NCBI GenBank assembly: GCA_965198725.1
Contig: CBDAPX010000001.1
Coordinates: forward strand, 62,001-126,000
Source: CBDAPX01 sp965198725
Lineage (GTDB): Bacteria > Pseudomonadota > Alphaproteobacteria > Rhodobacterales > Rhodobacteraceae
Direction: 5' to 3'
Length of the DNA: 64,000 nucleotides
Shown: positions 50,030 to 58,976 of the stretch, in pieces
Layout: the number at the start of each line of letters is the position of its first letter
How positions within the stretch are numbered: the first letter of the stretch is position 1
Translations under genes and position numbers: made by a program
The notes under the pieces: model-generated
What the model was told of the DNA's origin: nothing
The model's input: the letters and a program-made list of their open reading frames with translations, nothing else
The model's database searches: none

Positions 50030-50853
50030 CCGCAGCCCAAAGCCGTCAGCTTTGACGTTGCATCGGCGACTTCCGGTGCGCCGGGGAAACGAACCGCGAC
50101 CTCGCGCAGGGTAATGCACCCCTGTTCGACCTGCCCCAATTCGCCTAATGCGCCGCCAAGCTCAATCAACGCGGTGGGTGCGTTGGGCCCTTCGGGATCG
50201 AGCGAAAAACTGGCCAGATAGGCGCGCGCCGCCGACCGAGTATCCCCCAGTCCGGCCAGTGCTTTGCCCCGGTTCAAATCGGCCTGCGCCCCAAGCGGAG
50301 AGCCGGGATAAGACTGGGAAAACTGTTCAAAAAGCTCGGTTGCTTTCTGAAAATCGCCCTTGTCCAACGCCACGATTGCCGCGTCGAAATCCGCTTGCTC
50401 GCCAACAGCAAGTTCCGTTGACGGCGTCGAAGGCGCAACCGGGATCGCCACGGGCGGTGTCGCCTCACCGCCCAAAGTCGACGTTTCTCCCAACTGGCTC
50501 AGATCGCCACCTTCCAGTTCGACCAGCCGAAATTCCAGATCACCGATACGGTTTGTACCATCCGCAACGATCTGATTGATCCGGAAATCCAACTGTTCCG
50601 TCTTTTCGGTTAAGCGCTGCAGCTCGGTCTCGATACCGGCGACGCGATCCAAGACCGATGTGCCCGTCGCGGTTCCGACGCTGGGCGCGCCGGTTGTCGA
50701 CAGCTCTCGTTTCAACCGCTGGATATCGACGTATAGCACTGACAATTCCTGACGGATGTCGGCAAGCGTCTGTGCCCGCTCTACATCGGTCTGGGCCATG
50801 GCCGCGCCCCCGAACAGGAAAATGGTCAGTGTCAAAGCCAAAAGCTGCCGCAT
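50026..50853 (-). CDS. cpoB: Cell division coordinator CpoB (YbgF)
   Basis: The 275-residue periplasmic protein has a signal peptide (MRQLLALTLTIFLFGGAAMA), a coiled coil (residues ~30-105), a Pro-rich linker and C-terminal TPR repeats (FDAAIVALDKGDFQKATELFEQF). It couples Tol-Pal action to peptidoglycan synthesis at division. It lies just after pal, as usual. Confidence 0.92.
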   Translation of the reverse strand: MRQLLALTLTIFLFGGAAMAQTDVERAQTLADIRQELSVLYVDIQRLKRELSTTGAPSVGTATGTSVLDRVAGIETELQRLTEKTEQLDFRINQIVADGTNRIGDLEFRLVELEGGDLSQLGETSTLGGEATPPVAIPVAPSTPSTELAVGEQADFDAAIVALDKGDFQKATELFEQFSQSYPGSPLGAQADLNRGKALAGLGDTRSAARAYLASFSLDPEGPNAPTALIELGGALGELGQVEQGCITLREVAVRFPGAPEVADATSKLTALGCG

Positions 50854-50860
50854 GGTGTGT

Positions 50861-51379
50861 TTATCCTGTTAGCCCTGATGCCAAGACGGTGACGGCCCGG
50901 CGGTTCTTGGAATAGCACGCCTCGTTGCTGCAGATCTCAATCGGACGTTCCTTGCCATAGCTGACAACCTGCAACCTGCCGCCCGGAACACCCTGAGAAA
51001 TCAGGTATTCGCGCGCGGCATTTGCGCGCCGAGCGCCTAAGGCCAGGTTGTATTCCCGCGTGCCCTGCTCATCCGCGTGACCTTCGATCACAGCGGTAAA
51101 ATCGGCGTTGCTTAGCAGCCACTGCGCCTGTGCGTTCAGTGTCGATTGCGCTGCAGGTGTCAAAGACGATTGGTCCACCTCGAACAGCACCCGGTCCCCG
51201 ACCGCCTGCTGGAAATACGCCGGAGAGGACTGATCACTCGCAGACCCTTCCACGTAAGTGTCAGAGGATATGCCCCCCGCGCCGCCACCTGCAGCACCAT
51301 TGTCAAAATTGGTGGCATTGCTACAGGCCGCCAAGGCCAGCACCCCGATCAGCAGGGTTGTTTTTGTGAAAATCCGCAT
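50861..51379 (-). CDS. pal: Peptidoglycan-associated lipoprotein Pal
   Basis: The 172-residue outer-membrane lipoprotein has lipobox LAAC, a Gly/Ser linker and the OmpA-like domain (VIEGHADEQGTREYNLALGARRA). It anchors the outer membrane to peptidoglycan and interacts with TolB. ATG 51379 is chosen because the signal peptide begins there. Confidence 0.96.
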   Translation of the reverse strand: MRIFTKTTLLIGVLALAACSNATNFDNGAAGGGAGGISSDTYVEGSASDQSSPAYFQQAVGDRVLFEVDQSSLTPAAQSTLNAQAQWLLSNADFTAVIEGHADEQGTREYNLALGARRANAAREYLISQGVPGGRLQVVSYGKERPIEICSNEACYSKNRRAVTVLASGLTG

Positions 51380-51492
51380 GCGTCGTGCCTCATGAATATT
51401 TTGGCTTTTCTGGCCAATCCGTATCACAGGGCCGTTCATAAGGGAACGTTTCCGCGCCTTTTGAGCGATTTACCCGATCAAATTTAAGCAAT

Positions 51493-52812
51493 TCATTGCT
51501 GAAGGGAGGACCACGCGGGGTCAGATGCGCCATCGGGCGTCCGAACCGGCCGCAGATTGCGTCCTGTTATGTCTACGGAATAAAGCGATGCACGGCCTGC
51601 GGCCCCTTGGGTTTCCCGCGCGAACATAATGACGCGACCGTTCGGGGACCATGTCGGACCTTCGTCCAAGAACGACGCCGTCAACAGGCGCTCTTCGCTG
51701 CCATCTGTACGCATCACCCCGATATGAAAACGGCCTTTGCTTTGCTTGGTGAACGCAATCAGGTCCCCACGCGGCGACCAGACCGGCGTGCCATAGCGGC
51801 CTTGGCCAAAGCTGATCCGGCGCGCCTCTCCGCCATTGACGGACATGATGTAAAGTTGCTGGGTCCCGGAGCGGTCGCTTTCAAAGACGATCTGGCTGCC
51901 ATCCGGGGAAAAGCTGGGCGCGGTTTCGATGGACGGCGCACTGGTCAGTCGTTTGCTGGCCCCGCTGGAGACGTTCATCGTATAGATATCGGTGTTGCCA
52001 CCCTGGCTCAGCGAATAGACAACCGTCCGGCCGTCAGGCGCAAATCTAGGCGCAAAGCTCATCGTTCCGTCTTGTTGTTCCAGAACGCGCCGTTGGACCC
52101 GGCCCACATCCAGAACATAGATGCGCGGAAAGCCGGTTTCATAACTGGTGTATAGCACCCGGTCGCCTGTGGGCGAGAACCGGGGGGCCAATACCAGAGA
52201 AGAGCTGTCCGTCAAATATTGAACATTAGCGCCGTCATAATCCATGATCGCCAGTCTCTTGCGCCGATCATCTTTGGGTCCGCTTTCCGAGACGAAGACC
52301 ACCCGGCTGTCGAAATAACCGCCTTCGCCCGTAATCCGACTGTAGACCGCATCGGCCACCTGGTGGGCCATTCGCCGCCATCCATCCGTTGATCCTGCAA
52401 ACTGCAGCCCGTTACCCAGTTCGGCCCCCGAAAAAACGTCATAAACCCGGAACCGAACGGTGAGGCGTGCGCCAGAAACGGACACGCCCCCAACGATCAA
52501 GGCCTGCGCATTGATCGCCTTCCAATCTGCAAACTGAACCGGTGCGTCGAAGTCGCTGACCTGACTGATATACGCGGTTGAGGGGATTTCCCGGAACAAT
52601 CCGGTCCCGCTCAAATCCGCCGCAATCACGCGGCTGATGTCGCGGGCATATTGCCCCGCTGCTGCCGTATCCGGCACGAAGTCCGGCACCGCGAAGGGCA
52701 GCGGTTCAATCACCCCTTCCGTGATTTCGATGCGCAACGGACCGTTCTGGGCATTGGCCACTGTCACAAAGGCAAAGAGGGACAGAAATACGGCAACAAA
52801 ATATCGGGTCAT
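51493..52812 (-). CDS. tolB: Tol-Pal system beta-propeller protein TolB
   Basis: The 439-residue periplasmic protein has a signal peptide, an N-terminal domain (RIEITEGVIEPLPFAVPDF) and propeller repeats such as APRFSPTGDRVLYTS, APSFSPDGSQIVFESDR and PVWSPRGDLIAFT. It binds Pal and TolA. Its ATG overlaps the tolA stop (ATGA). Confidence 0.96.
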   Translation of the reverse strand: MTRYFVAVFLSLFAFVTVANAQNGPLRIEITEGVIEPLPFAVPDFVPDTAAAGQYARDISRVIAADLSGTGLFREIPSTAYISQVSDFDAPVQFADWKAINAQALIVGGVSVSGARLTVRFRVYDVFSGAELGNGLQFAGSTDGWRRMAHQVADAVYSRITGEGGYFDSRVVFVSESGPKDDRRKRLAIMDYDGANVQYLTDSSSLVLAPRFSPTGDRVLYTSYETGFPRIYVLDVGRVQRRVLEQQDGTMSFAPRFAPDGRTVVYSLSQGGNTDIYTMNVSSGASKRLTSAPSIETAPSFSPDGSQIVFESDRSGTQQLYIMSVNGGEARRISFGQGRYGTPVWSPRGDLIAFTKQSKGRFHIGVMRTDGSEERLLTASFLDEGPTWSPNGRVIMFARETQGAAGRASLYSVDITGRNLRPVRTPDGASDPAWSSLQQ

Positions 52813-53930
52813 TTGATCCGCATCCTTTCAGGATTGAATGTCATTTCGATGTCACGCCAATGCGCATATTTGTCTTCAGGAAGTTCAAAGCCAGACACAC
52901 CACAGCGAACAATAGCACGGCGCGCTGCACCAAAAGCCTGTTGCGCAGATGCGCTGTCGCCGCCAGAGCTGGAAATCATACGGATCGAGCTTGTCACGGG
53001 CCGGCCATCTTGTGTCAACTCTACGCCCACAATGACGGTTGTAGCCAAAGCGGATGATGACAAGGATCCAACATTCCAGCACCGCGACACGGCCACGCGC
53101 AGCGCGTCCTTTTCACCCGTGGTCAGTGGAGGACCGCTGGGCGCCGGGGTGTCAGCCCCGCCCAACGCCTCTGCCAAGGCCGCGTTAACCGCAGCATCCG
53201 TTCCCGCTGATGCTTCGGGGTCGGGCGCCGGTTGCGCGGTTTCAACCGTTTCAGCGGGTGCAGACCGTTGGAAATTGGGACGCGCAGGCGGGCGCGGGGC
53301 CGAGCTGGGCGCGACACTGACCTCTGCCGTCTCATCAGCCTCTGTCACGATTTCCGTGACCGCTTCTTCCGGCGCAGTTTCTTCCTGATCAGGAACCGGG
53401 TTATCCGCGCCTGTGTCAGAAGTGGTCTCTTGTTGCACAACCTCATCCGGTGTTGCGTCAGGCGCTGGCGGTGCCACGGGTGTCGGGGCGACACGGTCCA
53501 CAGGTCGCGATGCCGGGCGGGCCGAAACCGGCGGCTGCAACAAAGCGATATCTTCGGTCGGTTGCTCCGGTTGCGGGGTCTGATCGACAACCGGATCCGG
53601 CAAAGCGGGCGGCGTCGGCACAACCGGCTCGGGCTCTGGCAAATCCGGCTGCGCTTGCGGTTCAGGCACAGTTTGGTCCGGCGCATTGTCCAAGTCAGAA
53701 TTAAGATCCGGCGCGCTCGAAGAAATATCGGGCTGCGTCAAGGCTGCAGGTTGTTCCACCGGGTCCGGCCCGGGCGGCGGTGCTGTCAGTGCCGCGAACT
53801 CTGCACTCGAAATCACGGTGACCTCTTGGATTTCAAACGGCAACGGCTCTGACTGAAACAGGCCGCCAAACACCATCCAGCCAATGAGCCCCAGATGGCC
53901 AACGCCCGAGATATAGGTACCGGTTTGCAA
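52809..53930 (-). CDS. tolA: TolA-like energy-transducing protein
   Basis: The 373-residue protein has one N-terminal membrane helix (GHLGLIGWMVFGGLF), a very Pro/Glu/Ala-rich periplasmic stretch and a C-terminal TolA/TonB-like domain (LRVAVSRCWNVGSLSSSALAT ... RAIVRCG). The long helical TolA domain known from enterics is replaced by Pro-rich sequence, common in Rhodobacteraceae. Position between tolR and tolB sets the name. Confidence 0.9.
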   Translation of the reverse strand: MQTGTYISGVGHLGLIGWMVFGGLFQSEPLPFEIQEVTVISSAEFAALTAPPPGPDPVEQPAALTQPDISSSAPDLNSDLDNAPDQTVPEPQAQPDLPEPEPVVPTPPALPDPVVDQTPQPEQPTEDIALLQPPVSARPASRPVDRVAPTPVAPPAPDATPDEVVQQETTSDTGADNPVPDQEETAPEEAVTEIVTEADETAEVSVAPSSAPRPPARPNFQRSAPAETVETAQPAPDPEASAGTDAAVNAALAEALGGADTPAPSGPPLTTGEKDALRVAVSRCWNVGSLSSSALATTVIVGVELTQDGRPVTSSIRMISSSGGDSASAQQAFGAARRAIVRCGVSGFELPEDKYAHWRDIEMTFNPERMRIK

Positions 53931-53939
53931 ACCGCGCCC

Positions 53940-54413
53940 TCACTCGGTCCCGCCGTCGAGCGTCGGCCCACCGGTGTCTGTGACCAGACCGATGTCAGAA
54001 AACCCTCCGGCGTTCAAAGCGCCCATGATCTGCATGACCTCGGCATAGGGCACCGCGCCATCAGCCCGCAAAAACACCGCCGCGCCCTCGCGCTCGGCCG
54101 CGACGGCGCGCAGCTTGGTCACCAATTCTGCCCGCGGCGTGTCGGTTGTTTGAATTTGGATCCGCCCATCCGCCGTCAGTGTGACGGTCAACGGTTCCTC
54201 TTGGTCCGTTGGCAGCGCATTCGCGGCGGTTTCCGGCAACTCCACCGGAACGCCAACCGTCAAAAGCGGTGCGGCCACCATGAAAATGATCAACAGTACC
54301 AGCATCACATCGACAAACGGCGTCACATTGATCTCTGCCATCGGCTGCGCACGGCGGCGTTTGCGGCCGCGCCGCCGCTCTGACACATTGCCGGTTTGAA
54401 CGCCCGCACCCAC
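53940..54413 (-). CDS. tolR: Tol-Pal system proton channel component TolR
   Basis: The 157-residue ExbD/TolR protein has a basic start, NVTPFVDVMLVLLIIFMVAAP with the channel Asp in the membrane helix, and a periplasmic domain. It works with TolQ to use the proton gradient for TolA. It is 3 bp from tolQ. Confidence 0.95.
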   Translation of the reverse strand: MGAGVQTGNVSERRRGRKRRRAQPMAEINVTPFVDVMLVLLIIFMVAAPLLTVGVPVELPETAANALPTDQEEPLTVTLTADGRIQIQTTDTPRAELVTKLRAVAAEREGAAVFLRADGAVPYAEVMQIMGALNAGGFSDIGLVTDTGGPTLDGGTE

Positions 54414-54416
54414 GGT

Positions 54417-55112
54417 TCAGCGGTCCAGCTGACGCGACAGGATGGTGGCGAATTCGTCGGCAAAAGCCTCATACCCGCCAATGATCCGATCACTGTCTGA
54501 ACTGAGCTTGTTGTAAAAGATCACCGCCGGTATTGCTGCGAGCAGACCCAAACCTGTCGCCAACAGCGCCTCGGCAATCCCCGGCGCCACAACAGCAAGG
54601 TTGGTGTTTTGCTGCTCTGCAATTTCGATGAAGGCATTCATGATGCCCCAGACCGTGCCGAAAAGACCTATGAACGGCGCGGTCGACCCGACCGTTGCCA
54701 GCACCGGCAAGCCCTTTTGCAGATCCTCTGCCTCTCGGCTGATCGCAACATCCATCGACCGGTCAATTCGTGACTGCGCCCCGGCAATCAGTGCACCATC
54801 CGTTCGATGCGACCGCCGCCATTCCGTCATACCCGCCGCAAAAACCCGTTCCGCACGACCCGATGGCGTCGGACCGATCTCATCAAACAGCTCGTCCAAG
54901 GGGTCTCCGGACCAAAAGGATTCATCAAATTTGGCCGCTTCGGATCGGGCCGCGCGAAACGCGATATGCTTTTGGATGATAATGGCCCAGGCCCAGAAAG
55001 ACCCCATCAGCAGCATGATCATCACCAGCTTAACCGTGAAGGTCGCACGCAAATAAAGGCCCCACAAAGAGAAATCGATCTCCTGAGCCAACCCGAGTGT
55101 CTCTGATTCCAT
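54417..55112 (-). CDS. tolQ: Tol-Pal system proton channel component TolQ
   Basis: The 231-residue inner-membrane protein has three membrane helices; the MotA/TolQ/ExbB signature appears as LPVLATVGSTAPFIGLFGTVWGIMNAF and GIAEALLATGLGLLAAIPAV. It is the first gene of the tolQRAB-pal-cpoB row; ybgC lies 103 bp upstream. Confidence 0.96.
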   Translation of the reverse strand: MESETLGLAQEIDFSLWGLYLRATFTVKLVMIMLLMGSFWAWAIIIQKHIAFRAARSEAAKFDESFWSGDPLDELFDEIGPTPSGRAERVFAAGMTEWRRSHRTDGALIAGAQSRIDRSMDVAISREAEDLQKGLPVLATVGSTAPFIGLFGTVWGIMNAFIEIAEQQNTNLAVVAPGIAEALLATGLGLLAAIPAVIFYNKLSSDSDRIIGGYEAFADEFATILSRQLDR

Positions 55113-55161
55113 ATGCCTGCTCTTTTCGTTGCGCCCATTCTATTGGGGCTGCTTTAACGCA

Positions 55162-55191
55162 AGCCTATCCGCTTCAGACCGCGAATGCCAA
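55162..55191 (-). promoter_or_regulatory. Possible sigma-70 promoter of tolQ
   Basis: In the 103-bp gap between ybgC and tolQ the minus strand shows TTGGCA and TAGGCT separated by 18 bp, about 50 bp before the tolQ ATG. The match is fair and unproven; tolQ could also be read through from ybgC. Confidence 0.35.
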
Positions 55192-55215
55192 TAAAACAAC
55201 GTTGATTGCGACGAA

Positions 55216-55602
55216 TTAAGCGGAAAGTGCGCGAATCTCCGCTGGCAATCTCAGGGGCTTTCCCGCTCGGCTCATACAAACGGCCGTGACACGCGCAAAG
55301 AACAGTTTCGTCTTACCATGCAGAACCGTCTGATCCATGGTCAGCCGTGCACCCGTGACCGCATGCACCGTCGTTTCAACAACCAACTGATACTCGAACT
55401 TGGCGGTGGACAGGTAATCCGCCTCGATCCGCCGCACGACCCAGACGACGCCCTCTTCGCGCATCTGGTTCTGGTCCTGCCCCAATTGCCGGACAAAATC
55501 GCTGCGGGCCCGCTCGATATATCGCAGGTAATTGGCGTGATAGACGATACCGCCCATGTCGGTGTCCTCATAATAGACACGCACGTTATATGTGTGGGTC
55601 AT
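55216..55602 (-). CDS. ybgC: Acyl-CoA thioesterase YbgC
   Basis: The 128-residue hot-dog-fold protein has YYEDTDMGGIVYHANYLRYIERARSD-type active-site sequence with the key Asp and Tyr. YbgC hydrolyses acyl-CoA or acyl-ACP thioesters and is linked to phospholipid metabolism; it precedes tolQ in many bacteria. ATG 55602 is used where homologs start. Confidence 0.93.
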   Translation of the reverse strand: MTHTYNVRVYYEDTDMGGIVYHANYLRYIERARSDFVRQLGQDQNQMREEGVVWVVRRIEADYLSTAKFEYQLVVETTVHAVTGARLTMDQTVLHGKTKLFFARVTAVCMSRAGKPLRLPAEIRALSA

Positions 55603-55946
55603 GCCCGCTCCCGATGACAAGCCGACGCGCGATGGACCAGCCCACCCGCGCCAAATTCCAAGGTTTCCGCCGCCAGAACGCCGCGATGGTTTTCATAGGT
55701 GATCACGACCATATCCGCTCCGGCAAACACATCCCGCACCGAAAAGCGCAGATCAGGCTGCAACCGCAACGCTTCGGTCCAATAGGCCCGCAGCGCCGCG
55801 CGCCCCTCAACAACGGGTGACCCGACGAGGGCTGCTGCCTTGCGCGACCGAAACAGGATGTCTTCGGAATAATGGGCCAAAATCCGGTCGAGGTCATGGC
55901 TGTTCCACCCCGCCTCCCAGTCCTTGGCAAAAGCCTGCGCATCCAT
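55599..55946 (-). CDS. SnoaL/NTF2-like protein
   Basis: The 115-residue protein has the NTF2-like pattern (FAKDWEAGWNSHDLDRILAHYSEDILF, VEGRAALRAYW). Such proteins bind small ligands or act as isomerases; the substrate is not evident. It overlaps ybgC by 4 bp and the upstream gene by 1-4 bp, so it belongs to the same transcript. Confidence 0.82.
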   Translation of the reverse strand: MDAQAFAKDWEAGWNSHDLDRILAHYSEDILFRSRKAAALVGSPVVEGRAALRAYWTEALRLQPDLRFSVRDVFAGADMVVITYENHRGVLAAETLEFGAGGLVHRASACHRERA

Positions 55947-56569
55947 CACTGCGGCTGCTCCATGCGGGCAAAAAGGCGTAACGCTGTTGCCGCCTCTTGC
56001 GATGCCGATGGCAGGACAGGATCATATGCCGCGCGAATAAGTCCGGCGATATCCGGTCGCAAAATCGTTTTGTCCCCCGCCACAACCAATGGCGATTGCG
56101 CGCGAAAAGCCATGTCAGACCAAACCAGCATGGTTTGCACCACTTGGCTCAGCGCCAGTGTCTCGGCCGGCACAGCCGACAAATGCGCGTCCATACGCAG
56201 AAACACAAACGCCGCCCGGATCGCGCCATCCTGGTCAAACCGGAACACCCGGTACTGGTTCGCCTCTGCGTCCTGCAACCGCGCGACCAGGGGGGCCAGA
56301 TCAGGGATCAACCGATCCATATCCGGCACGTCCAACAACTCCGGCCAATCGCGAAAGAAAAACAACATGCAATTGCTGCCCAATTCCGGGTCCATATCGG
56401 TCAGCTTGTGCCCGGACAGCGCCGCAACGGCCTCAAAAGCGCCTTTGACAATTGAAAGCGTCTCTTCCTCGACGCCAAAAACCACAGGCGCAATGGGACG
56501 TCCCCAACGGGCGAAAAAGAAATCCCCACTTTCACGGGTGAACAGCGCTTCGATATCTTGCGGGGTCAT
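55946..56569 (-). CDS. Conserved protein of unknown function
   Basis: The 207-residue soluble protein (DIEALFTRESGDFFFARWGRPIAP, GSNCMLFFFRDWPELL) is known to me only as a conserved roseobacter neighbour of ybgC. No catalytic motif is seen. The IS3 element ends 12 bp upstream of its ATG, so its original promoter has probably been displaced. Confidence 0.65.
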   Translation of the reverse strand: MTPQDIEALFTRESGDFFFARWGRPIAPVVFGVEEETLSIVKGAFEAVAALSGHKLTDMDPELGSNCMLFFFRDWPELLDVPDMDRLIPDLAPLVARLQDAEANQYRVFRFDQDGAIRAAFVFLRMDAHLSAVPAETLALSQVVQTMLVWSDMAFRAQSPLVVAGDKTILRPDIAGLIRAAYDPVLPSASQEAATALRLFARMEQPQ

Positions 56570-56621
56570 GGCGCGGCTTTTGAACCGCCCCAGTTTTGGC
56601 GGAGACTATTGAGTTCGTATT

Positions 56622-57521
56622 TCAAGCTGCGATTTTGTCTGACTTCAAGGCTTCTTCGTATCTCTCCTCGGCTTCGATTGGCGTGATGTACCCGAGTGGT
56701 TCAAGCAGGCGCTCTTTGTTGAACCAGTCCACCCATAGCAGGGTTTCCCATTCGACCTGATCCTTGGACTTCCACGGACCTAGTTGATTGATGACTTCGG
56801 TTTTGAAGAGGCCGATGATCGTCTCAGCCAGTGCATTGTCATAGCTGTCACCAACGCTGCCGACGGATGGCTCCAGCCCAGCATCGGCCAACCGTTCTGT
56901 GTACTTGATCGACACGTATTGGCTGCCGCGATCTGAATGATGGATCAGTTTCTCAGCGGGTCTGCGTGCGTGGATCGCCTGTTCAAGCGCATCTAAGACA
57001 AACTGCGTGTCCTGCGTTGTTGATGCCTTCCAGCCCACAATCCGGTTCGCGAAGGTATCAATGACGAACGCCACATAGACGAACCCGCGCCAGGTCGAGA
57101 CGAACGTAAAGTCGGACACCCACAGTTCGTTCGGCATTGAAGCCCTGAACTGGCGATTGACCTTGTCCAGCGGGCATTGATCCGCAGGTTGACCACAGGT
57201 GGTTTTGACCTTCTTTCCGCGCCGGACGCCTTGAATGCTAAGCTGGCGCATCAACCGTTCTACAGTGCAGCGAGCAATATCAATCTTCTCGCGATTCATC
57301 GCGTGCCATAGTTTGCGTGCGCCATAGACAGAACGGTTCTTCTCCCAAACATCCTTCATCGTTTTGCGCAGAAACTCATCCCGCTTGGCCCGGTCCGAGG
57401 CACGGTCGGGATCACGCTCGATGGCAATGCGTTTATAGAACGTCGAAGGGGCAATCTGGAGAACTCTACAGATCGGCTCGACCCCATGCGCCCCACGATG
57501 ATCCTTGATGAAGGCAATCAT
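56622..57521 (-). CDS. IS3-family transposase OrfB (DDE integrase core)
   Basis: The 299-residue protein has an N-terminal HTH_21 region (RSVYGARKLWHAMNRE) and a DDE core: D in VSDFTFVSTW, D in HHSDRGSQYVS and E in NALAETIIGLFKTE. It is intact. It normally acts as an OrfAB fusion made by -1 frameshifting; here orfB also has its own ATG overlapping the orfA stop (ATGA). Confidence 0.93.
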   Translation of the reverse strand: MIAFIKDHRGAHGVEPICRVLQIAPSTFYKRIAIERDPDRASDRAKRDEFLRKTMKDVWEKNRSVYGARKLWHAMNREKIDIARCTVERLMRQLSIQGVRRGKKVKTTCGQPADQCPLDKVNRQFRASMPNELWVSDFTFVSTWRGFVYVAFVIDTFANRIVGWKASTTQDTQFVLDALEQAIHARRPAEKLIHHSDRGSQYVSIKYTERLADAGLEPSVGSVGDSYDNALAETIIGLFKTEVINQLGPWKSKDQVEWETLLWVDWFNKERLLEPLGYITPIEAEERYEEALKSDKIAA

Positions 57522-57850
57522 TTGCGGAATGGGCGGTCGAGCTCCGCCTGAGCAAAATAAGCAGATGCCTTCTTCAGGATCTCATTTGCCTGACGCAACT
57601 GCCGGTTCTCGCGCTCAAGTTCTTTGATGCGATCCCGCTCTGCAGAGGTCACGCCATCGCGTTTGCCGGTATCCGCCTCGTGTTGCTTGACCCAGATACG
57701 AAGGCTGTCTCTGCTGCACCCAACCTTCTGAGAGATCGACAAAAGTGCTGCCGATCTGCTCGTGTATTCGCTCTCGTGATCCAAGACCATCCGCACCGCT
57801 CGTGCGCGCAATTCCTCTGGATAACGTGTTCCGTTCTTTGTCTTTCCCAT
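57518..57850 (-). CDS. IS3-family transposase OrfA (HTH and leucine zipper)
   Basis: The 110-residue protein has an HTH (SISQKVGCSRDSLRIWVKQH) and a leucine-zipper-like coil (IKELERENRQLRQANEILKKA). It recognises the element ends. AAGAAGG near codon 93 is a possible frameshift region into OrfB. Confidence 0.92.
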   Translation of the reverse strand: MGKTKNGTRYPEELRARAVRMVLDHESEYTSRSAALLSISQKVGCSRDSLRIWVKQHEADTGKRDGVTSAERDRIKELERENRQLRQANEILKKASAYFAQAELDRPFRK

Positions 57851-57953
57851 GTCCCAGTATCCTTACTTCTGGGTCTCCGGCAAACAAGGGGCGCTTCATT
57901 TCTTCTCTTTGAAAATACTCCCGCCGGAGGCATAAATTCTCCGCGCGGCGGCA

Positions 57954-58973
57954 TCAACCAAAGAGATCGCTCTGACCCTTGGGCGCCGCCAGCCCCAGAT
58001 GATCCCAAGCCTTTTGCGCCAACATCCGCCCACGCGGCGTTCGCTGGATCAGCCCTTGTTGCAACAGATAGGGTTCGATCACCTCTTCCAGCGCATCCCG
58101 GCTTTCGGACAGGGCCGCGCTCATCGTTTCGATGCCAACCGGACCGCCACCGTAATTCTCGGCGATCAACCGTAAATAGCGTCGGTCTGCGCCATCCAGC
58201 CCAAGGTGATCCACCCCCAACCGGGTCAAGGCGCGATCTGCCAACGCTTGTGTAATTGTCCCATCGCCTTCGACGACCGCGAAATCCACCACCCGCCGCA
58301 GCAACCGTCCCGCGATACGCGGCGTTCCCCGCGCCCGGCGCGCGATTTCCCGCGCGCCTTCCGCATCTGCGGGGGCGCCCAGCTTTCGCGCGTTGCGGGT
58401 GACAATCTCGTGCAACTCATCAATCGTGTAAAACTGTAGCCGGGTGGGAATACCGAACCGATCGCGAAGCGGCGTGGTCAGCAACCCCATCCGCGTCGTC
58501 GCCCCGACCAGCGTGAAGGGCTGCAATTCGATCCGGACGGTCCGCGCGGCGGGGCCTTCACCAATGACAAGATCAAGCTCAAAGTCTTCCAAAGCGGGAT
58601 AAAGCACTTCTTCGACCGCCGGGTTCAGCCGGTGGATCTCATCGATAAAGAGCACATCGCGCGCTTCCAGATTGGTCAGGATCGCCGCCAGATCACCCGC
58701 CTTGGCCAGAACCGGGCCAGAGGTCATGCGGAAATTAACCCCCAATTCGCGCGCCATGATCTGGGCCAATGTCGTTTTCCCCAAGCCGGGCGGGCCGTGA
58801 AACAACGTGTGATCCATCGCTTCGCACCGTTGCCGGGCCGATTGGATGAATACGCGCAAATTTGCGCGAGCTTCGGCCTGACCGATAAAGTCGCCCAGCA
58901 TTTGTGGGCGCAACGCACGGTCATTATCCTCGGGCAATGGCTCCGGTCGAAGTGTTGGGTCCGCGTCAACCAT
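57954..58973 (-). CDS. ruvB: Holliday junction branch migration ATPase RuvB
   Basis: The 339-residue AAA+ motor has Walker A GPPGLGKTT near residue 60, Walker B LFIDEIHRL, sensor GATTRMG and the C-terminal winged helix (LQQGLIQRTPRGRMLAQKAW). It forms hexameric rings on either side of RuvA at Holliday junctions. It follows ruvA by 3 bp. The IS3 element lies directly downstream. Confidence 0.97.
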   Translation of the reverse strand: MVDADPTLRPEPLPEDNDRALRPQMLGDFIGQAEARANLRVFIQSARQRCEAMDHTLFHGPPGLGKTTLAQIMARELGVNFRMTSGPVLAKAGDLAAILTNLEARDVLFIDEIHRLNPAVEEVLYPALEDFELDLVIGEGPAARTVRIELQPFTLVGATTRMGLLTTPLRDRFGIPTRLQFYTIDELHEIVTRNARKLGAPADAEGAREIARRARGTPRIAGRLLRRVVDFAVVEGDGTITQALADRALTRLGVDHLGLDGADRRYLRLIAENYGGGPVGIETMSAALSESRDALEEVIEPYLLQQGLIQRTPRGRMLAQKAWDHLGLAAPKGQSDLFG

Positions 58974-58976
58974 GCT

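Larger units (their letters stand above)
56578..57901 (-). mobile_element. IS3-family insertion sequence, complete
   Basis: The element spans 56581-57898 (1,318 bp). Its terminal inverted repeats begin TGAACCGCCCC and TGAAGCGCCCC, share 21 of 26 positions and end with CGGAGAC. A TTT direct repeat flanks it (56578-56580 and 57899-57901). It carries orfA and orfB in the usual overlapping arrangement. It sits between ruvB and the gene block leading to ybgC-tol. Confidence 0.85.
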
